Assembly (NCBI GenBank): GCA_032716605.1
Contig: CM064552.1
Span: forward strand, 809,081 to 873,080
Source: Paralithodes platypus
Taxonomy: Eukaryota; Arthropoda; Malacostraca; Decapoda; Lithodidae
Length of the DNA: 64,000 nucleotides
Direction of reading: 5' to 3'
Shown here: piece after piece, positions 34,364-45,180 of the stretch
Numbering within the stretch: the stretch's first letter is position 1
Layout: each line of letters starts with the position of its first letter
Position numbers and translations under genes: made by a program
The notes under the pieces: generated by a model
Told to the model about the DNA's origin: nothing
The model's database searches: none
The model's input: the letters and a program-made list of their open reading frames with translations, nothing else

Positions 34364-34700
34364 CTGGAATAAGACCTCCTGACTTCACCATGTTGACTGG
34401 TTGAATCTGGAATAAGACCTGACTTCACCATGTTGACTGGTTGAATCTGGAATAAGACCTGACTTCACCATGTTGACTGGTTGAATCTGGAATAAGACCT
34501 CCTGACTTCACCATGTTGACTGGTTGAATCTGGAATAAGACCTCCTGACTTCACCATGTTGACTGGTTGAATCTGGAATAAGACCTCCTGACTTCACCAT
34601 GTTGACTGGTTGAATCTGGAATAAGACCTCCTGACTTCACCATGTTGACTGGTTGAATCTGGAATAAGACCTGACTTCACCATGTTGACTGGTTGAATCT
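34364..34700. repeat. 40/43-bp tandem repeat, about 8 units
   Basis: Unit CTGGAATAAGACCT(CCT)G then ACTTCACCATGTTGACTGG; variants differ by one CCT triplet. Confidence 0.95.
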
Positions 34701-34734
34701 GCAGGCTGTTATAGATATTTGCTGTATGTAGGTG

Positions 34735-34867
34735 AAAAATTATGTCCTCTATCCTCTGTAACTCAAAAAGGGCTGTACATTCCCACATCTACTCCTTGAC
34801 TGACTCTTCCCAAATGGTAGAAATATTAGTTTGATTACTCTAGTCGTTATTTAGTTACAGAGGTTAG
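34735..34867. mobile_element. Family E element
   Basis: ATCCTCTGTAACTCAAAAAG at the left, GTTACAGAGGTTA at the right: terminal inverted repeats around a TTCCCAAATGGTAGAAA core. Confidence 0.6.
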
Positions 34868-34989
34868 TGGTCATTATTTATCGCCTACTTACAGCGAATA
34901 AACTATAGTCTATGTTCGGAGGTAGGGTTGAAACATAGACAAAAGGTACACACGCACAGTTGCACACACATACACAATCACAAACTCAA

Positions 34990-35097
34990 TCAAGCACATT
35001 CAACCATACACACACGCACACACAAATGCATATGCAGGCAATCAATCACACACATACACAATAAAACATACACATACACACAAACACAGGCATTCAA

Positions 35098-35138
<41 letters not shown>
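34990..35138. repeat. CA-rich microsatellite
   Basis: Ends in (CA)19 at the SINE head. Confidence 0.9.
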
Positions 35139-35139
<1 letters not shown>

Positions 35140-35619
35140 CCCGTAGCCTAGTGGTAGAGCTCTCGTCTCACACACGAGGGGCCGGGGTTCAATCCCCGGC
35201 CGGGCGGAGACAAATTGGGCTTGTCTCCTTTCATGTGTTAGCCTCTGTTCACCTAGCTGTAAATAGGTACCTGGAATAAGTGGACGACGTTGTGACGTCC
35301 CATCTGGGGTTGGCAAAAATGGTACAAGGTGAGATGGGTATCATATGGTTCACCTAAGCTGATGGCTACCTAAGCCTTCGGGCGAGACGGTACCGTCTAT
35401 AGTGAGAATGGTACCATACAGATCCACCCTAAGCCTTCGTTTCCGATGTCGCCAATTGGCTAAAATACAGACTACACACACATCCACAGCCATTCCAACA
35501 ATACATAAAAACACTTAACATGCATTTCACGCAATACATTCCCAGTTAAGGAGGCGCGATAATAATGAGCTTAGCTCGCATTGCGTGGATTCCCCTTGAC
35601 GAACAAGTAACTGAGTAAC
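35139..35619 (+). mobile_element. tRNA-Val-like SINE, full length
   Basis: tRNA head: A box TAGCCTAGTGG (35144-35154), a perfect 5-bp anticodon stem (CTCGT/ACGAG) with loop CTCACAC (anticodon CAC, Val), T arm CCGGGGTTCAATCCCCGG. The body matches 24870-25294, including GTTCACCTAGCTGTAAATAG, GAGACGGTACCGTC and the AACTGAGT tail. Pol III internal promoter boxes are intact. Confidence 0.85.
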
Positions 35620-35639
35620 ACACATATATATAAATTACA

Positions 35640-35945
35640 TACATACAGACACACCCTCAAACACATATGCAGTCAATCAAACACACACATGCACAATCAA
35701 TCATACACATACACACAGGCACAGGCATTCAAGTAAACACTCACTCAAACACACACACAAACCTACTCAAACACACACACACACGCCCAAACACACACAC
35801 ACACACACAAGCACACACTGACACCCACACACACACCCAAGACAATAACAATATTCCAAGGTAACGTGGTAATAATAGAGATGGTCCTATGATAAATTGA
35901 CCGTATATATCACAACGTCTGCCTACACACACACACACACACACA
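35640..35945. repeat. CA-rich microsatellite region
   Basis: Interrupted CA repeats. Confidence 0.9.
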
Positions 35946-35989
35946 TCATAAATAGACATTATATATCGCAACGTTTGCCTGCATGACTG

Positions 35990-36079
35990 TTAATCCTTGC
36001 AGCCTGGATCTATGCCTGATCAGTGGAAGCTCGCCAACGTAATAACATCGATATTAAAAAAAAAGGCAGCAAATCCTTT
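35990..36079 (+). mobile_element. CR1 ORF2 internal fragment
   Basis: Matches 49245-49327 of the CR1 copy there (ATGCCTGATCAGTGGAAGCT, AAAAGGCAGCAAATCC). Confidence 0.8.
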
Positions 36080-36183
36080 AAGCGTCTTGATGCGTAATGC
36101 ATAGTGCGCGGACTTTCGATGTGAGTATCGTGGGTTCGAGTCCTTAATTGAGTTTAGATGTGAAGTTGGTTGGTGTAAAAAAC

Positions 36184-36184
<1 letters not shown>
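36080..36184 (+). mobile_element. tRNA-like SINE
   Basis: CGTCTTGATGCGTAATGCAT ... GGGTTCGAGTCC (B box). Same family as the sequence split by CR1 at 61213/63248. A (TA)n tract follows (36185-36250). Confidence 0.65.

Positions 36185-36250
<66 letters not shown>
36185..36250. repeat. (TA)n microsatellite
   Basis: About 33 units. Confidence 0.95.
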
Positions 36251-36252
<2 letters not shown>

Positions 36253-36459
36253 TCTAAAACTGGTGAATAACAATCTACAATAGTAATGTCAGCTTTGATA
36301 GGCCTACGAGAGAAGAAGTGGAAAGGCTAACTAACACTAATTAAATATTACCAGCTTAGCCATTAACTTACAGATAAAGTAAGTGAAGAACATCTCAATT
36401 TTCGTAAATAATACTTTGTCACACGAATCGGGAATTCCACCGGATATGGTCTCTGGTGC

Positions 36460-36830
36460 TTAAGGGGAGACTGGCCGTTTGTTTGGTCAATTAATTCATT
36501 TACACATATATTTGTTTAGTTTTCTTCCCTAGACCTCCATCAAGCTTAAAAAACACCCCCTGGACCCCCCTTCAAGATCAATTTGTACATTTTTCGGTAG
36601 AAAAATGTCCAGGCCGAAAGCCGGTTCCTCTTAAAATTGCAGGCTCGCTATCGCTCGCCAGGAAATAATTGACACCTAATTGGCACGAAAGGTCTTAAAA
36701 TTGACAACGAAATGGGGCGAAAGGTGTTGAAATCGCCAAATTAATGGGTCGAACGTCTTATAATCTCAAAACTAGTGGGGCTAAACATTAGGGAGAAGGG
36801 GGTCCAGAAAAATGGTCTGCCTCCCCTTAA
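36460..36830 (+). mobile_element. TTAA-G element, complete copy
   Basis: TTAAGGGGAGACTGGCCG ... GCCTCCCCTTAA; hairpins, GGCTCGCTATCGCTCGCC and all modules intact. Confidence 0.85.
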
Positions 36831-36904
36831 CGTCATCATTCAGTCTTAACCCTTTCAAGAACCAATACGAATTTCTTTACTGTTTTCTGGTAATTATTGT
36901 TCCC

Positions 36905-39393
36905 AACTTAGATTCTTCTGAATTCTCAACTCTTCTGGCTAAAGCCTTCCTGTCACTCTCAAACTAAATATTTCTGCGCTGTCTATCTCCCCTAATTCTA
37001 CTGACTATCCAAAATACTTTGACTATCTAACTTCTAAAATCAACAGTGGAACAAATTGTTTCCTTCTCTCCTTTCGCAGAAATCTCCATCTTAGGAGATT
37101 TCAATGTTCACCACCACCAATGGCTCTCCTCTGTTTCCACTGACCAACCTGGTGATCAAGCTTACATCTTTTCTATCTTAAATGACCTAGAGCAGTTAGT
37201 CCAGCAACCCAGCCGTATCCCGGATCGCTTCGGAGATCGGCCCAACATTCTTGACTTATTTCTAACCTTTAACCCTTCTGCTTATACTGTAAATCTTTTT
37301 CTCCTTTGGGCTCCTCCGACCATAAACTAATATCTGTCACCTGTCCTATCTCTCCAACCGGCGGCGCTTGTGGCACTTTGGCACTGCCGACTGGGAGGCT
37401 CTTCAGCAGTACTTCTTTGATTTCCCATGGAATTACTTTTGCTTCCATGGCCGGGTACCCTCGGAGAGTGCTGAACGCATTACCGAGGTAATCCTCTCAG
37501 GCATACAAGCATACATTCCATTTTCTTTCTCTCAGTCTAATGCAAAAAAATCTTGGTTTACTCACGCTTGTTTTACTGCTATCCACAACAAGGAGGAAGC
37601 ATTCAAACGGTACTGACGCCTAAAGACTCAATAATCTCATTCTTCCTATGTTTCTGCCCTGAATCAAGCCAAATCTGTTCTTCGACTTGCCAAACACTTT
37701 CATGAATAATAATGCACTGAACTATCCAACTCTAACTCTTCCAAACCTCTCCAACAATTTTTCTTCCTCGTCTTTCCCTCCCATTTTCCACTCTGATGGC
37801 ACAACCATCACTTCTTCCTCTGACAAAGCTGAACTCTTTGCTCAAACTTTTGCTAGAAACTCCACCTTGGATGATTCCGGTGCTATTCCTACCTCTCCAC
37901 TCCCCTCTCTCCTACTTATGCCTAATATCCTAATCTCTTCCAAAGATGTATTTTCTACCCTCTCTGGGCTTAATACTAAGAAGGCTCCTGTTGTACTAAA
38001 ATACTGTGCTTCCGTGCTGACTCCCTGCCTAGGCAAACTCTTTCGTCTCTGTCTCTCTTCTAACGTCTTCCCTAATCTACTCTCAAATCGCCAGTATGGC
38101 TTCCTTAAAGGTCGCTCTACTTGTGATCTTCTTTCATATCTTACTAACTTTTGGTCATCCTCCTTTCAGGACTTTGGTGAGACCTTTTCTATTGCACTAG
38201 ACATATCGAAGGCCTTCGAAAGAGTCTGGCACAAATCTTTTATTTCTAAACTACCCTCCTTTGGTTTATATCCCTCCATCTGTGCCTTTGTCTTCAATTT
38301 CCTATCCGGCCGTTCCATAGCTGCGGTTGTGGACGGTCATCGATCACTTCCTCATCCTATCAACTCCGGTGTTTCTCAGGGCTCTGTCCTATCTCTATTC
38401 TCTTTCTAATTTTCATAAATGATCTTCTCAACTGTACATCCAGTCCCATCCATTCATACGCAGACGACTCTACCTTACACTACTCAATTAGGTTTCCTGA
38501 ACGTCCCAGCCAGCAATCCCTCAAAGACAAACGTAATGAAGCCATGCAACACTTATCTTTTGATCTAACTACTATTTCCAATTGGGGCAGATAAAACCTT
38601 GTTACCTTTAATGCTTCCAAAACCCAATTTCTTCATCTTACTACCCATTCAGAACTCCCACAGGACTACCCCTTACACTTCAACAATACAAAAATCAATC
38701 CTTCACCTTCTCTCAATATTCTCGGTGTCTCTTTTTCTTCTGCTCTCACTTGGAAGGACCATATTACCAGTCTTGCTAAGGCAACCTCCCAGAAGCTGGG
38801 TGTGCTCAACCGCCTCAAGGGTTTCTTTACCCCTGCACAGCTTCTTGCTCTGTACAGGGGCACAGTGCTTCCTTGTATTGAGTATTGTTCACATGTGTGG
38901 GGAGGATCCTCTCACACCGCACTCCTAGACAAAGTAGAAAGGAAAGTCTTCCGTATCATTAACTCCCGCCCACTCACCAACTCTCTGCAATCTCTCTTTC
39001 TTCGTCGCAATGCTGCATCTCTCACTATTCTATTGCTACTATAATAATCAATGTTCCTCAGAGCTTTCCCAGTGTATACCACCTCCTCTATGTAGGGTAC
39101 GTAATACCCATCTTGCAACACAATCCCACCCCTACTCTGTGCAAATCTCCAACCCAAGAGTGAAACGTTATTCTCAGACTTTCTTCTATTCAACTGCTGA
39201 GCTCTGGAACTCTCAGAATCAGTCTTTCCCTCTTCCTATGACTTAAATTGCTTCAAACTCCGTGTGTCCAGGCATTCTGACTCGAACGCCCCTTGATTTT
39301 GGCCCTGTCACTCTTTCAATTCTGGGGGAGGCACTCGATACAGGCAGTTCTGCTTTTTGTCTCCCTCACTCACATAGGAAAAACATTTTTTTT
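36905..39393 (+). pseudogene. Jockey/I-like LINE ORF2, broken, with an internal deletion
   Basis: Endonuclease part: [38 protein letters not shown] (SDH intact, frameshifted). RT: GLNTKKAP and VVLKYCASVL are joined with the intervening residues missing. LSSNVFPN runs straight into LLSNRQYGFLKGRSTCD, so a large fingers segment is deleted. Then DISKAFERVWH, NSGVSQGSVLS, SYADDSTLHYS (catalytic DD, in a shifted frame at about 38455) and a C-terminus with KLGVLNRLKGFF, LYRGTVLPCIEYCSHVWGG and AELWNSQNQSFPLP. The 3' end carries TTTTTGTCTCCCTCACTC. At least five frame breaks. The clade is judged by eye only. Confidence 0.8.
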
Positions 39394-39454
39394 TAGAAAG
39401 GGTACCGGTATGCTATAAGGAAGTCAGAGGGTTGATTGAGATAGTCTTTACTCC

Positions 39455-39640
39455 AAAGTTACAGGCTCGCTATCGCTCGCCAGGAAAAACACCAACACCT
39501 AAATTGCACGAAAGGTCTTGAAATTGATAACAAAATGGGGTGAAAGGTCTTAAAATCGCCACACTAGTGGGGCGAACGTCTTATAATGTCAAAACGAATG
39601 GGGCTAAACATGAGGGAGAAGGGGGGCCAGTAACCCCCCA
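39455..39640 (+). mobile_element. TTAA-G element, 5'-truncated
   Basis: GGCTCGCTATCGCTCGCCAGG, four modules and CATGAGGGAGAAGGGGG. Confidence 0.65.
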
Positions 39641-39649
39641 TATATCATA

Positions 39650-40150
39650 TTTACTGATATTATTGTCCATTAGCATAAAGCCGGTATCAATTGAGATCTT
39701 TTATAGTCAACATTCGATGATCAACATTTTTCTGGCAACATTTCTGGACTATTTTGCACTAGTATCGGAAATTATACTGATGGTGGATGAATTTAGGTAA
39801 CAGACATATTTTAAAAGTTGACCACCTAAGCTGCCAGACCAGTGTTGAGGATAAATGTTGAGTAAAAAAGCTTTCGTGTGATACCGGCTTAAGAGCTATA
39901 TTTCAGACATATACTGTATGTTCAAGGTCAAAGGTGAACACATACATCGCCTTTCACTTTTTTGTCTTTTGTTTTTATTCAATTTTCGCCCAAAAGGTTA
40001 AAGGCCAATTTCGAAATTCAATGTAACAGAGTTGGGTATGCATTTTTTTTTCCCAATTGAGAATAAAAGTAATACACTTCTGTTTTATTAGTATTTGTAT
40101 ATTTAAATCTTGCGAATGACAGGGGACAAATTATATACAAGGTTCTGTAA
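39650..40150. other. No gene seen
   Basis: AT-rich unique-looking sequence. Confidence 0.4.
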
Positions 40151-40155
40151 AAAAT

Positions 40156-40433
40156 TTAAGGGGTCATGGGCCGTTTTTCTGGACCACTTTTTCCCTCGTG
40201 ATTAGCGCCATTAGTTTTCAGATCTTAAGATGTTTGCCTCATTAGTTAGTAAATTTTAAGACCTTTTGCCCCATTTCTTCGTCAATATTTAGACCTTTCG
40301 TGCTATTTGGGTGTCAATTTCTTCCCTGGCGAACGATAGTGGCCCTGTAATGTTGGGAAGAATCGGCCTTTGGCCTGGAAATTTTTCTACCGAAAAATGT
40401 ACAAATTAATCTAGAAGGGGGATCTAATGGATG

Positions 40434-40465
<32 letters not shown>

Positions 40466-40540
40466 GAGGTCTAGGGAGGAAACTAGAAAAATAATGAATA
40501 CATGCAAAAATCGCCCAAAAAGTTAACCATCTCCCCTTAA
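40156..40540 (-). mobile_element. TTAA-G element, complete copy with T-run
   Basis: TTAAGGGGTCATGGGCCG ... ACCATCTCCCCTTAA, with a T-run of about 28 replacing part of the left arm. Same subtype as 2511-2811. Confidence 0.8.
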
Positions 40541-40544
40541 GTTT

Positions 40545-41230
40545 ATACATAGATTAGTCAGGGTCGCTTAGATTATTATTATACACCATGTTTATACTAT
40601 TTTATTATTATTATTTTTTTTTTTTTCTAAGAATCTATGCAAATTTACATAATGGTGAGCTGCTAAGTTCGGATACTATATTTAGCCTTATTTGATCGTA
40701 TTGCCCATATTTGTTTAGCCGTATTATCTACTCTTGTATATTTGGAAATCTTGTATATAAAAAAACATTATTGTACTGATTTTTATTTCACTTTTTTGTT
40801 ATACAACAGTATGGTATCACAAGATCTACAGTAAAGATGGGGTAACACGAGAGCATTTTTCGGCTATTTTCGATGAGCATTTTTTCTTTTTTTTTTGTGT
40901 GTTTTTTTTTTTAGCTCTGATGAGGCTTTTTCGCATTGGAATCTGAATCTATATCGAAGGTAGATTATGTTTGGTAGTTTAATTCTTATGGAACATTAAT
41001 TTTGAAGCCGCCAGACAACAATTGCCCGTAAACATAGACGGAAATATCGCTCTTATGACACCGGCTTAGCTGGACCATAGCTACAAGGTAATACATTGGA
41101 TGAGACAGAATACCGCAGTGAAAGCGTAGTTTTAAAGGATCTATAATTCTTATTAAATTAATAAACTAAGTCACCTTGATCATAGGTTTTGTTTGTAAAA
41201 AAAGAATGGTCAGGGGATGAAGCATTGAAG
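40545..41230. other. No gene seen
   Basis: AT-rich sequence with T-runs, downstream of the LINE remnant at 41232. Confidence 0.4.
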
Positions 41231-41231
41231 T

Positions 41232-41684
41232 TTACTTCTTGTGTTCATTTAATAAAATCATATCACAAACAATCAATGGGGGCATACGCAGTGACAGCGT
41301 GTATCCGCACTCACCCTCCGACTCCCCTCCGGGGAATCCTACCGGGCGAGACTCCAGGTATCTGCCTGGGCATATCAAGTATCTTTTCGCATGTTTGGCC
41401 GACTTGCCTCTGCCATGAGTTCCGTGGTCTTCCCCTAGGCCTCCTCTTAAATCAGATTCATGGAGTAGTTGCTGGTTTGAGACGTAACCATTCCAGCGAT
41501 AACCCATGTTCCTGCTAAGAAATTTAGTACCAAAGGAGTTGATGTGTTTCTTCAACTCGCTGTTAAGTGTCCATGTCTCACATCCATATAATAAGACAGG
41601 GAGCACCAGCGACTTAAAGATTCGCAGCTTCGTCCTTCTGCACAGGTATCGACAACGCCATATACTTTTGTTGAGTGAATACAT
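41232..41684 (-). pseudogene. RTE-like LINE C-terminal fragment
   Basis: KSLVLPVLLYGCETWTLNSE, then FGTKFLSRNMGYRWNGYVSN: the post-RT region of RTE-like elements. No catalytic core. It lies just downstream of gene B and could contribute to its 3' UTR. Confidence 0.65.
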
Positions 41685-41785
41685 AGCTCCATATAGCCTA
41701 TCTTATCACAGTCTATGTTTAAAGTGCTTTCCAATGACAATCGCATCACTTGACAACATTTACTGGGACTTGCGTTATTATCCTA

Positions 41786-42233
41786 TTAACTATCGTAATT
41801 CCACGAATCCATCAGCTCTTCATCACTGTTGTCACTGTTCTTGTCCCCGGTTGTCACTGTACCAGATGATCCCTGGTGTGGGTTCTTGTCCCCGGTTGTC
41901 ACTGTACCAGATGATCCCTGGTGTGGGTTCTTGTCCCCGGTTGTCACTGTACCAGATGATCCCTGGTGTGGGCTCTTGTCCCCGGTTGTCACAGTACCAG
42001 ATGATCCCTGGTGTGGGTCCCTGGTCCCTGGTGTCACTGGCTCTAAGGGTACCAAGTCTAGTTCCAGTAGGTCCTCGAAGACGGTCTTGCATTCTGGCCC
42101 CTCCTGCGTGTGCTCAGGCAGGCACGTTTGGTGGCATTCCTCCAGGGTCAGGAAGATGTTGTTCATGCCGTTCAAGCCACACCCGTCATAGATGAAACAG
42201 TCACACTGGTCGGTTTTAGGTTTGTAAAAATAT
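41786..42233 (-). CDS. Gene B, coding exon 2: second half of Kunitz domain and four 15-residue repeats
   Basis: A TACTGTTACAG acceptor ends at 42234. The exon starts RYFYKPKTDQC and completes the Kunitz domain with the same spacing as gene A, including the longer x14 gap, the CDC extra cysteine (Cys210) and the downstream cysteine (Cys246) inside a shared QEG..C block. The usual YGGC is YDGC here, a substitution at a normally conserved Gly in the inhibitor fold. After the domain come four tandem 15-residue units (45 bp each; PHQGSSGTVTTGDKN), rich in Ser/Thr and so possible O-glycosylation sites, then an acidic end (SDEELMDSWNYDS). The intron is 2056 bp and holds a TTAA foldback element, two family D elements and a hairpin repeat. 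Confidence 0.85.
41845..42030 (-). repeat. 45-bp in-frame minisatellite in gene B exon 2
   Basis: Four 45-bp units encode PHQGSSGTVTTGDKN-like repeats just after the Kunitz domain. Confidence 0.9.
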
Positions 42234-42763
42234 CTGTAACAGTAAATAAAGATGATTAGTACAGTCGGCCCAATAACTGATGTCTCGGCTCCAAGTATAA
42301 TTTATATCGATCAATATTTGGGATCAGCAATGTGTAAAACTTGATTTATACGTTTCGAGTGAGATAAACAAGCGTGTTCCTATCTTTACACACCATATTC
42401 AACATTTGAAAGACATTAATACAGCACACAGCGAGCAAACCGTAATGACAGCGGCGACACGACTTATTTGGCCAACTGTCAACCATACAAATATCTGCAT
42501 ATAATTCGGTTATGTTGACACTGTTAAATATATATTGACACAGTGATACCATAACAGTATGTGAGGATAAGCCTACATTATGACAACAAATCTGTGGTTT
42601 ATCTTCTTCAGGTCAACAAACATATATGTCCAGTTGTATCAGCCTGATTTGATGAACTACATACTAGAAGTCGTAATGAGGGTGTTGTTCTGAACAGGAT
42701 GACAGGTTCTCATGTCATTCACACACTATTAAGGGCTTGTTGAATATAAAATGCATGCACAAG

Positions 42764-43112
42764 TTAAGGAGGGTCACCTGCTTTTATTCTCTCTTTTTCT
42801 CTCTTTCGTTAGCTTGTATCGATTCGGCCCCCTTCCAGCCTACTGTTATAAGACGTTTATCCCCATCCAGGTGTCGATTGTATGGAGAAATTCGGCTTCG
42901 CCGGAGAAATTTTTCTATTGAAAAATGTACAAATTTATCCTGCTGACAAAAACTTAATTAACAAATATGCTTGCTCGCTACCGCTCGCCAGGAAAAAATC
43001 GACCCTGGATGGAGATAAACGTCTTAAAACAGTAGGCTGAATGGGGCCAAATGAATGCAACCCAGAGAAAGGGGGAGAGAGACAGAAAAATAAACTAGGT
43101 GGGCTCCCTTAA
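42764..43112. mobile_element. Foldback TTAA element
   Basis: TTAAGGAGGGTCACCTG ... GGTGGGCTCCCTTAA, with arms GCTTGTATCGATTCGG / GAATGCAACCCAGAG and GGCTTCGCC hairpin. Lies in the gene B intron. Confidence 0.75.
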
Positions 43113-43187
43113 GAAACCTGTCTTATAGGTATTTGTTGTGTGTTTTTTTTTCTTTTCTTGTAAGTTGGTCTTGGGCAGAATTATATG

Positions 43188-43377
43188 ATAATAGAACCAA
43201 TATTATATATTGTTTGACGATTGTATGCAGATTAGGAAGGGTGTATGGAAGTCAGAGGGTTAATCGAGATACTCTTTACCCTTGTGAATTCCCACAGATC
43301 CTTCCTAAGCTGTATAAAATCGTCTAATGATAGCCAGAATAAACTGTTAAAATCCGTCATAATCCTCAAGGGGTTAA
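43188..43377. mobile_element. Family D element, left-truncated
   Basis: TTTGACGATTGTATGCAG ... CATAATCCTCAAGGGGTTAA. Confidence 0.65.
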
Positions 43378-43644
43378 CCCATTGAGCACCTGTGACGTGT
43401 GTTATCTATTAGTTTAGCTATATATACTGTATGTTAACGATATTTTGCAGCTTAGGAAGGATCTGCGGTAGTTAAACGGGTTGGTTGTGATAGTTTGACG
43501 CCCATATTCTGCAGCTTAGGAAGGATCTGCGGCAGTTAAACGGGTTGGTTGTGATAGTTTGAAGCCGAGGTCCTCCCTAAGCTGAATAAAATCGTCTAAT
43601 AGTTGCCAGACTATAAAAGACGTCCCTCGTGGTGAATGGGTTAA
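43374..43644. mobile_element. Family D element with internal duplication
   Basis: TTAACCCATTGAGCACC ... GTGAATGGGTTAA. The central GCAGCTTAGGAAGGATCTGC block of about 64 bp is duplicated in tandem. It shares its left TTAA with the previous element. Confidence 0.7.
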
Positions 43645-43662
43645 GTGTCAACCTATGGAAGG

Positions 43663-43877
43663 TATAGGTAGCGCCAGCAAACTTGACAATAATCTTGATC
43701 CCTAACCTCTCTGTAACTCAAAAGGGCCTAGAACAAACTGGCTGTAAATATCCACACCTATTTCCTGGTGGATACTTCCCAAATGATAGAAACGTCAGCC
43801 CGATTGTTTTCAATCATTTCGAGTTATAAGAAGTTAAGGGGTCAAGATTATTGTCAAGTTCGCTGGCGCTACCTATA
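43663..43877. mobile_element. Long-stem hairpin repeat enclosing a family E element
   Basis: Inverted arms TATAGGTAGCGCCAGC..ACTTGACAATAATCTTGA.CCCT, near perfect over more than 40 bp, surround a family E unit with CTGTAACTCAAAAGGG and TCATTTCGAGTTATAAGAAG. Confidence 0.75.
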
Positions 43878-44289
43878 GTGAACATACCCACACCAAAAGC
43901 AAGCAGATAAACATTCAGAAGCCCCAATCACTATCATCCCCCGAAATCAATGGTTTCACCTCAGATGTTTTACCACCATTTTGTTGCAGGCCTATGTATA
44001 TACCCAGGCACATACCCCATTGCTGGGGGTGGCCGACACCAGACAGAGCCCGAACAGAAACAACATTTAAAGTTCCTATTCTCAGGGTCCGGGACCACTT
44101 TCGCGTTCCTTCGCCTGTTTCTCTGCCTCGTCGAGTAGGAGAATTATACAAGGGGAAGAGGATTCCTAACCCCCGGCCCCCATAAGGAAAAGTAGAACAG
44201 TAAAGAGACAGACAGAATCAGCTAAGGTTGGGTAGAGGATGCCAAACCTCACTCTGAATAGGACCAGCCCTCATCCTAAATTGTGTTAC

Positions 44290-44882
44290 CTTGCAAAATG
44301 CCCTCGACATTCTCCCATGGCAGGCAGTTTATCACACTGAGGATCCCGGCGTCTGGTGGTTATACTTGTGTTGGTGTTCTGGGAAGAGTCAACCCGGGCC
44401 CCTGTACCTCCATGGTCCAGTCTACTAGGGTAGGGTACAGTTTGTTGATGTCCAGAGGTACCCCCTGTACCTCCATGGTCCAGTCTACTAGGGTAGGGTA
44501 CAGTTTGTTGATGTCCAGAGGTACCCCCTGTACCTCCATGGTCCAGTCTACTAGGGTAGGGTACAGTTTGTTGATGTCCAGAGGTACCCCCTGTACCTCC
44601 ATGGTCCAGTCTACTAGGGTAGGGTACAGTTTGTTGATGTCCAGAGGCACCCCCTGTACCTCCATGGTCCAGTCTACTAGGGTATGGTACAGTTTGTTGA
44701 TGGCCAGAGGCACCCCCTGTACCTCCATGGTCCAGTTTGCTAGGGTATGGTACACTTTGTTGATGGCCAGAGGCACCCCCTGTACCTCCATGGCCCAGTC
44801 TGCTAGGGTATGGTACAGCCTCTACCATCACCAGGACCATCGCCAGGGTCAACAAGGCTGATTGGCCAGCCTTCATTTTCAT
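44290..44882 (-). CDS. Gene B, coding exon 1: signal peptide, seven 21-residue repeats, first half of Kunitz domain
   Basis: Paralogue of gene A. The ATG at 44880-44882 follows a CTCCCACAG acceptor immediately, as in gene A. The leader (ALLTLAMVLVMVEA) aligns with that of gene A. It is followed by seven tandem 21-residue units (63 bp each; VPYPSRLDHGGTGG plus SGHQQT), rich in Gly, His and Ser and near-identical in DNA, so recently expanded. The exon ends with Cys183-x8-Cys192 and P1 Arg193, then GCAAG before a GTAACA donor (44284-44289). Read-through stops at once. Splicing to 41786-42233 is in frame (phase 2, split Arg) and gives 346 residues. Likely a secreted protease inhibitor; the repeats could make it a matrix, cuticle or adhesive component, which is speculation. 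Confidence 0.85.
44401..44840 (-). repeat. 63-bp in-frame minisatellite in gene B exon 1
   Basis: Seven head-to-tail 63-bp units encode the 21-residue repeat. The units at the 3' side of the coding strand are almost identical; the first units differ by a few substitutions. Confidence 0.9.
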
Positions 44883-45094
44883 CTGTGGGAGAGATTATAC
44901 ACTTATTAAAAATATAGTGGAATATCAGGGCAGTTATATAAAATGACTTCGGAGAGAATTGTTCCTTTACATCTTAGTTTTGTTGTCCAAAGTGAATATC
45001 AGTATCATCCAAGAGAACAATTATGTGTGTCGCTGACCAATGAAACCTTGTAATCATATTGTTATAATGTTATTTAGATCGTAATCTTTGTTGG

Positions 45095-45180
45095 AGAGAT
45101 GTTTAGTTCGTTCACTAGACCTCCATCAAACTTAAAATTAAACCCCCTACTAGACCCCCTTTCAAGATAAACTTGTACAA
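45095..45180 (+). mobile_element. TTAA-G element, left-end fragment
   Basis: ACTAGACCTCCATCAAAC, GACCCCCTTTCAAGATAAAC. Confidence 0.55.

Larger units (their letters stand above)
42234..44289 (-). other. Gene B intron (2056 bp, phase 2)
   Basis: GT-AG intron at the same codon as in gene A. It has been enlarged by insertions: a foldback TTAA element (42764-43112), two abutting family D elements (43188-43644) and a long-stem hairpin repeat (43663-43877). Confidence 0.8.

Noticed and set aside
35139..35212. Genuine tRNA-Val gene
   Set aside because: Good cloverleaf elements, but it continues directly into a repeated SINE body with a tail, and a second copy lies at 24870.
41829..42191. Plus-strand frames over gene B exon 2 and over 44283-44861
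   Set aside because: They are antisense shadows of the spliced Kunitz gene repeats.
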